Assembly: GCA_034421575.1 (NCBI GenBank)
Contig: DAOUKG010000004.1
Coordinates: 1 to 64,000, forward strand
Length of the DNA: 64,000 nt
Reading direction: 5' to 3'
Origin: VXLM01 sp034421575
Lineage (GTDB): Bacteria > Chloroflexota > Dehalococcoidia > Lucifugimonadales > VXLM01
Position numbers and translations under genes: made by a program. This document shows, one piece after another, positions 59,891 through 64,000 of the stretch (position 1 is its first letter; every line of letters starts with the position of its first letter). The notes under the pieces were generated by a model. It made no database searches and had not been told where the DNA came from. It saw only the letters and a list, made by a program, of their open reading frames with translations.

Positions 59891-61531
59891 CTAGGGCCGG
59901 AACCGGTCGACGCCCACCGTCACCGCGCTGGGCCCGCTGGGCATGACCAGAGTCTTGGCGCGGTCCGCACCGACTACGAGGATGTCGTACCGGTCGGCAT
60001 TCTCCAGCACGGGCATCGTGATGTCGAGGCGCTCCTGCTCGGTCAGGTCCTTCATCCACCTCCAGTGCGCCCCGACTCGCGCTTCGCCCTCCAAGGGGAC
60101 GTACTGGGTCATCTTGCCAAGGCTGTCGTTGGCGTGCATGTGGATGAATTCCTTTGCGCCCTGCTTCGTGAAGCCCTGAGCGCCCACGGGCCGGGCGACG
60201 TCGGGCGGCAGGAGGATCAGCCGCTCGTCGGAGTGCCGCTCCCACAGGCCGCGCGTGCCGAACGTCGCGCCGTAGGCGACCGTCTTGAGCAGGCCCTCCG
60301 CCGTGTCGTTGCCCTGGTCCTGCACGTCGAGCTCGCCGTTGGTGATGAAGACGCTCACCGCGCTCTCGCCGGCATCGAACCCCTGGTCCACGTGGTAGGG
60401 CTGCCACGGACTCATCTTCTCGTTCTCGGCTATGCACAGGACGAACTTCCGCGTCGTGCCAATGGTGTCCATGTCCATCTTGTTGGGGTACCAGTGCCCG
60501 ATGTTCCTCATGCACATGGAGAAGGCGCGTCCGATCACGATGTTGACCCTGTTGTCGAAACCGGGGCCGAGGGCAGACCGGGCGTTGATGCCCAGCTCAT
60601 CGGCTATGGGGCCGTTCACGACGAGCAGCGGCGCCTGCGGGCTGGTGGACATCAACAGCGACTTGCCGCCCTCGGGACCCATTTGGGGCAGCGCACTAAC
60701 CGCAGCGACGATCACGGGCATGTGCTCCGGCCTTGCGCCGGCAGCGGCCGCGTTTACGGCGATCTTCTCGACGGTGGCGATCCCGAAACCGGGCGGCATG
60801 TCGCACACGACGTGGTCTGCGGGCAGGCTGACGCCGTCTATCAGCTCGTCGACCGCGTCGCGGGTGGGCGGCAACAGCGGGAACCCGTCGCCCCAGTCGC
60901 GTCGCAGGAAGTCGTCGTTCATGCGCTGGACCGCGTCGAACCGGTCCTCGCCCTCGAAGCGATAGGTCTGCTCCGTCGGGCTATCGTCGAACGCGCCGTC
61001 GCCTTCGGCGGTGAGCATGCCGACCAGGTCGTCGAATGCGGGTTCGGTGTTGCTGATCGACTCGGCCGGGGACAAGTTGCGGTAGATGCGCGGCACGACG
61101 ACGAATCGCAGAGCGGGCATCCCGAAGGCGCGACTGCTTGCGATGGCGTCGCCCTCGAACCGGCCGGAGATGATGGGCACCGCGGGCTTGCCCATCCGCT
61201 CGACCTCAATCATGTCGTGGACCATCCACGACGCGCACGTCCCTCAGTCGCCGGTCGCTCCGACGACGGCGTCGCACTCGTCAGCCGCCTGCCTGAGGAT
61301 GTGCGGCGGGTTCGGGTAGTTGCCGCCCGTGTAGAACCTCGTCTCGACGCCATCGAAGCGCTCCTGGAGCATCTCGCCGACGCGGTTGAGCGCGACGTCG
61401 CCGCCGTGGGTCCCGCTCCATACCAGGCCGATCGTCTTGCCGTCGAGGCGGCTGAGCCTGGGGTTGATGGCCGATACGTTCTCCATCGCGCGCTGCCTTG
61501 CGACGGGGTTCATGACCTCCAGTAGATGCAT
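59891..61531 (-). CDS. UGSC-type selenoprotein with in-frame UGA (selenocysteine) codon
   Basis: A protein of 546 residues if UGA at 61246-61244 is read as selenocysteine (residue 96). The upstream part contains VMNPVARQRAMENVSAINPRL, KTIGLVWSGTHGGDVALNRV, YTGGNYPNPPHILRQAADECDAVVGATGD, then U-G-T-C and ASWMVHDMIEVERMGKPAVPIISGRF. Residues 96-99 form U-G-T-C, the redox motif of the UGSC selenoprotein family. The downstream 350 residues include DWGDGFPLLPPTRDAVDELI and a helical/strand domain ending ADRAKTLVMPSGPSAVTVGVD. Both halves are in the same frame with no other stop. ATG 61531 follows GGAAGGA. Read conventionally it would be split into two genes. Enzyme activity is unknown; a thiol-redox role is inferred. 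Confidence 0.85.
61214..61232 (-). promoter_or_regulatory. Candidate bacterial SECIS hairpin
   Basis: On the mRNA, GTCGTGGATGGTCCACGAC begins 12 nt after the UGA. It forms an 8-bp perfect stem with a UGG loop (or 7 bp with AUGGU). Bacterial SECIS elements lie within the coding region just after UGA, with the apical loop 16-37 nt away and a G among the first loop bases. This hairpin fits. SelB binding is not shown. Confidence 0.6.
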
Positions 61532-62269
61532 GCCGTACACCTTCCTTCCGCCGCGAAAACGTCCGCACGCCCGCGACGAACGGAGTCTAGTATTGAGGTA
61601 GCTGCGTGTCAACCAACGGGGGGTGGGGTGTGTTCATTCGCGGGCCTTTGCGAAACGTGTCAATCGGGCGAGAGCCTGAAGCGAGGAACCTTGCGAAAGT
61701 GGGCCTTATACCCTCACCCCAGCCCTCTCCCGCGAACGGGAGAGGGGGTTGTTGGGGGTATTTTTTTGACGGACATTTGCGGACATTCTCGGACATTGGG
61801 TGTTTTCGACGACATCGTTGTCGCGGGTGACGCAGAGCAGTGATAGATTGTATGTTCTTGTTCGTCAAATGCGGATTGGGCGGAATTTAGGCTTATGCTT
61901 CGACAGGCTCAGCACGAACGGGGGGGCGGTGAGGGTAAGGGTGTACCTCCCCCGCCCCTATGGATACCCGCTTTCGCGGGCCTTTGCGAAACGTGTCAAT
62001 CGGGCGAGAGGCTGAAGCGAGGAATCTTGCGAAAGTGGGCCTTATACCCTCACCCCAGCCCTCTCCCGCGAACGGGAGAGGGGGTTAGGCAAAGGTCTCC
62101 TTTTCGCGGGTATGACGGTGGCTGTGTGTAGAGCGGTCTTATACCAATTGAGTGTGACGAGACCGTATTCTCGCTGACCAGGCTTTCTGGATTCCGGCCT
62201 TCGCCGGAATGACGGGGGGCTGTGTGTAGAGCGGTCTGATGAAGTCTGAACAGGTACTCAAGCAGGGGG
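61532..62269. other. Repeat-rich intergenic region between the selenoprotein and ABC transporter genes
   Basis: It contains a 112-bp direct repeat at 61637-61748 and 61973-62084, each ending in a CCCTCACCCC...GGGAGAGGGG hairpin. Between them is a REP at 61899 (CTTCGACAGGCTCAGCACG). A partial ATACCAATT element with ATTCCGGC hairpin lies at 62150-62215, flanked by GGCTGTGTGTAGAGCGGTCT on both sides (62124, 62218). No gene is supported. Confidence 0.65.
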
Positions 62270-63931
62270 CTATCCCCTTTGCCTTATGTCGCGGCGCTGG
62301 AAGAGCGCTAGCGAGACGCCGATGAGGATGATGACCGGGACTGCTAGCGCAGCGGCGTCACCCCAGTCCATGCCGTTTATGAGGGGGTCGCTGCCCAGGT
62401 AGTAGTTGAACGGCGACAGCCACTCCACGGCAGATAGAGCGCCCGATATGTTCGCGAGGGAGGTCAGCAGGTGCAGGACGAGCGCGGCCCCCGCAGCGCC
62501 GGTTATAGCGACTCCGGCGCGTCCGGTACCAGCGCTCAGCGCCAGGGCCAGCGCGCCGAACACCAGCCCGACGAGTACCTGCAGCGTCGTTGTGGCGGCA
62601 ATGTTGCCGACGGACATCCCCAGGTCGCCCAGCACCGAACCGAGTGCGACGCCCGCGAACGTGGCAACCCCGACGGCAGTGCCGAACAGCACCATCGTCG
62701 CGGCCTTTTCCAGCACAATCCTGGACCGTGGTATGGGGTTGGACAGCAGCAGGGCCATCGTCCGGCGGGACTCCTCGCCTGCCAGCGCCCCCGCGCCCAT
62801 GATCGCCGTCACGAGGATGACCGACAGGGGGGCCATCAAACCGAAGGTCTCCAGGGTGTACCATCCCTCCGGCGTACTCAAGTTTCCACCACCGAAGAGC
62901 GCGAGCAGCTCCTCCGGGAAGGCATCGAACGCTGAGAGCGTCTCCGCCGGCAACGAGGCGTACATCGGGCCCAACATGACGCCCAGGACGAGGAACATCA
63001 AGGCCGACGTGATCAGCAGCAGCGTCTGGTAGTCCGAGACGGTCTTGACCCAAATGGACGACACCCTTGCCGACCCGGCCAGGCGTCCGATGAGCCGGTT
63101 GAGGAGCGGGTTGCCGCGAATCCTGTCCAGGAGGGTAGTCCCCACGGACTGGCCTCTCAGGTCCCGGCGGTTGAACCCGACCACCGCCACGACCAGAAGG
63201 GCTGCCGACGCAGCAATGAGCACCAGGAGATGGCCCCAGGCGATGCCGTTGTAGACTGGCTCGCTCCCGTCGAAGTAGTACCAGGGGAACGCCATCCGCA
63301 AGTCTTCCAGTCCCTGCACGAGCGGCAGGAGCCCCACCGAGAAGAACCCGACCAGGAGGATGCCCGCCGTTGCTCCCACTGCCGTGTCGCGGTTGCCGGT
63401 GGCGGCCCCGATTGCCAGCGCCAGCATCCCGTAGAACAGCGCGTTGACGTACAGGTGAAGGGCCAGAGCCTCGACGTGCAGGCCGCCGATTTCCACGTTC
63501 AGCATGGCGGCTATCGGGTGGACGGGGGCCCACATGGCAACGACCGCAGCGCCGGATAGCAGCACCAGGGCGGCGGCCTTGGTCAGGAGGACGTGCGTAC
63601 GGCTCTTGGGGTTGGCCAGCAGCATCCCCATCGTGCCGTTCCGTTCCTCCCCGGCGATGGTGGCAGAGCCCATGACGAGCGCCACCGCGGCCACGACAAA
63701 GGCGCCAAACGACCCGAAGACGTAGCCTATCGCCAGGCCTCCAACGTCTACGTCATCTCCGATGCCGAGCAGGGACCTGAACGCCAGGGGCAGCTCGGTG
63801 TAGACGGAGAGGTCGATGTCCCGGTAGGTGGACATTCCGAACAGCAGCAGGAGTGTGAGACTCGCGGCGGAGATCGTCCAACCCAGCCACCGGTCTCTCG
63901 ATGTCTTGATGAAGACGTTTGCAAGGGCCAT
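62270..63931 (-). CDS. ABC-2 type transporter permease (two fused halves)
   Basis: A 553-residue membrane protein with about 12 hydrophobic segments in two homologous halves. Each half has the ABC-2 motif of type GEE-x-G/RTM-LLL-NP-SR (AGEERNGTMGMLLANPKSRTHVLLTKA in the first, AGEESRRTMALLLSNPIPRSRIVLEKA in the second), as well as WL-PF-YYLGSDPLINGMDWGD at the end. It would export a substrate with the ATPase encoded immediately upstream, whose stop lies 2 bp before this ATG. Substrate is unknown; lipid, peptide or antibiotic export is common. Confidence 0.88.
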   Translation of the reverse strand: MALANVFIKTSRDRWLGWTISAASLTLLLLFGMSTYRDIDLSVYTELPLAFRSLLGIGDDVDVGGLAIGYVFGSFGAFVVAAVALVMGSATIAGEERNGTMGMLLANPKSRTHVLLTKAAALVLLSGAAVVAMWAPVHPIAAMLNVEIGGLHVEALALHLYVNALFYGMLALAIGAATGNRDTAVGATAGILLVGFFSVGLLPLVQGLEDLRMAFPWYYFDGSEPVYNGIAWGHLLVLIAASAALLVVAVVGFNRRDLRGQSVGTTLLDRIRGNPLLNRLIGRLAGSARVSSIWVKTVSDYQTLLLITSALMFLVLGVMLGPMYASLPAETLSAFDAFPEELLALFGGGNLSTPEGWYTLETFGLMAPLSVILVTAIMGAGALAGEESRRTMALLLSNPIPRSRIVLEKAATMVLFGTAVGVATFAGVALGSVLGDLGMSVGNIAATTTLQVLVGLVFGALALALSAGTGRAGVAITGAAGAALVLHLLTSLANISGALSAVEWLSPFNYYLGSDPLINGMDWGDAAALAVPVIILIGVSLALFQRRDIRQRG

Positions 63932-63933
63932 CG

Positions 63934-64000
63934 CTACTTCTCCTCATCGCTGTGGTAGTAGGTGAGGAAGATCTCCTCAAGGTCCGCCTCACTCGTGCGG
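63934..64000 (-). CDS. ABC transporter ATP-binding protein, C-terminal end (partial)
   Basis: The last 21 codons of a minus-strand gene enter from the right edge and end with TAG at 63936-63934. The peptide reads RTSEADLEEIFLTYYHSDEEK; the pattern LEEIFL-YY is the usual end of ABC-2-type ATPases. It is followed by the permease after 2 bp. The catalytic parts lie outside the window. Confidence 0.75.
   Translation of the reverse strand, partial: RTSEADLEEIFLTYYHSDEEK

Noticed and set aside
60065..61525. 486-codon plus-strand frame opposite the selenoprotein
   Set aside because: Antisense shadow: no domain, and the minus strand has family-level motifs through the whole span including across the UGA.

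Overview
The window is GC-rich DNA from a free-living, probably aerobic bacterium. Gene content suggests the phylum Chloroflexota (SAR202/Dehalococcoidia-like). Pointers are the DUF1501, DUF2851 and NHL proteins, a fused AccD-AccA, TPT-rich CARDB lipoproteins, a UGSC-type selenoprotein, and dispersed palindromic intergenic repeats. This placement is inference; there is no rRNA gene.

Layout. 1-900: tail of an IS630-type transposase and a Phd/PIN toxin-antitoxin pair with a palindromic operator. 1.1-5.1 kb: a homocysteine-methyltransferase-like protein plus two FAD oxidoreductases resembling the subunits of amino-acid/sarcosine/opine dehydrogenases. 5.2-7.8 kb: tRNA-Arg and tRNA-His, an IS1380-type element and a peptidase S9 remnant. 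8-10.4 kb: a voltage-gated cation channel and a lipoprotein with three Cache-like repeats. 10.7-12.5 kb: TPP riboswitch and thiG-thiE-thiS. 12.5-23.4 kb: CARDB metallopeptidase lipoprotein, a HesB/IscA-like protein with a Gly/Cys tail, an M50 protease, the tightly packed tyrA-aroA-gmk, an enoyl-CoA hydratase and an M1 aminopeptidase. 23.4-35.5 kb: a decayed antitoxin, two M20 amidohydrolases, aspartokinase, an ankyrin protein, a 223-bp MITE, a DUF1501 protein, a HicB-like protein and two NHL propellers. 35.5-45.8 kb, mostly minus strand: AccDA, FtsK, RNase J with a pilin-like gene, type 4 uracil-DNA glycosylase and FolD. 45.8-52.3 kb: repeat-rich DNA with MetF, AcpS, a thioesterase and a Gfo/Idh/MocA oxidoreductase. 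52.3-58.3 kb: rplU-rpmA-rpmE, DUF2851, a TPR lipoprotein, gamma carbonic anhydrase and ThiL. 58.3-64 kb: a tandem repeat array broken by a second MITE copy, a NifU-like protein, a selenoprotein split by an in-frame UGA, and an ABC exporter.

Most genes are core metabolism: thiamine, aromatic and aspartate-family amino acids, folate/C1, fatty acids and ribosome. The accessory content is largely intergenic: at least eight repeat families, two of them with inverted termini like miniature transposons. The strongest single observation is the selenoprotein at 59891-61531. Two open frames are joined through a UGA in the motif U-G-T-C, with a hairpin 12 nt downstream, so ordinary gene calling would split the gene.
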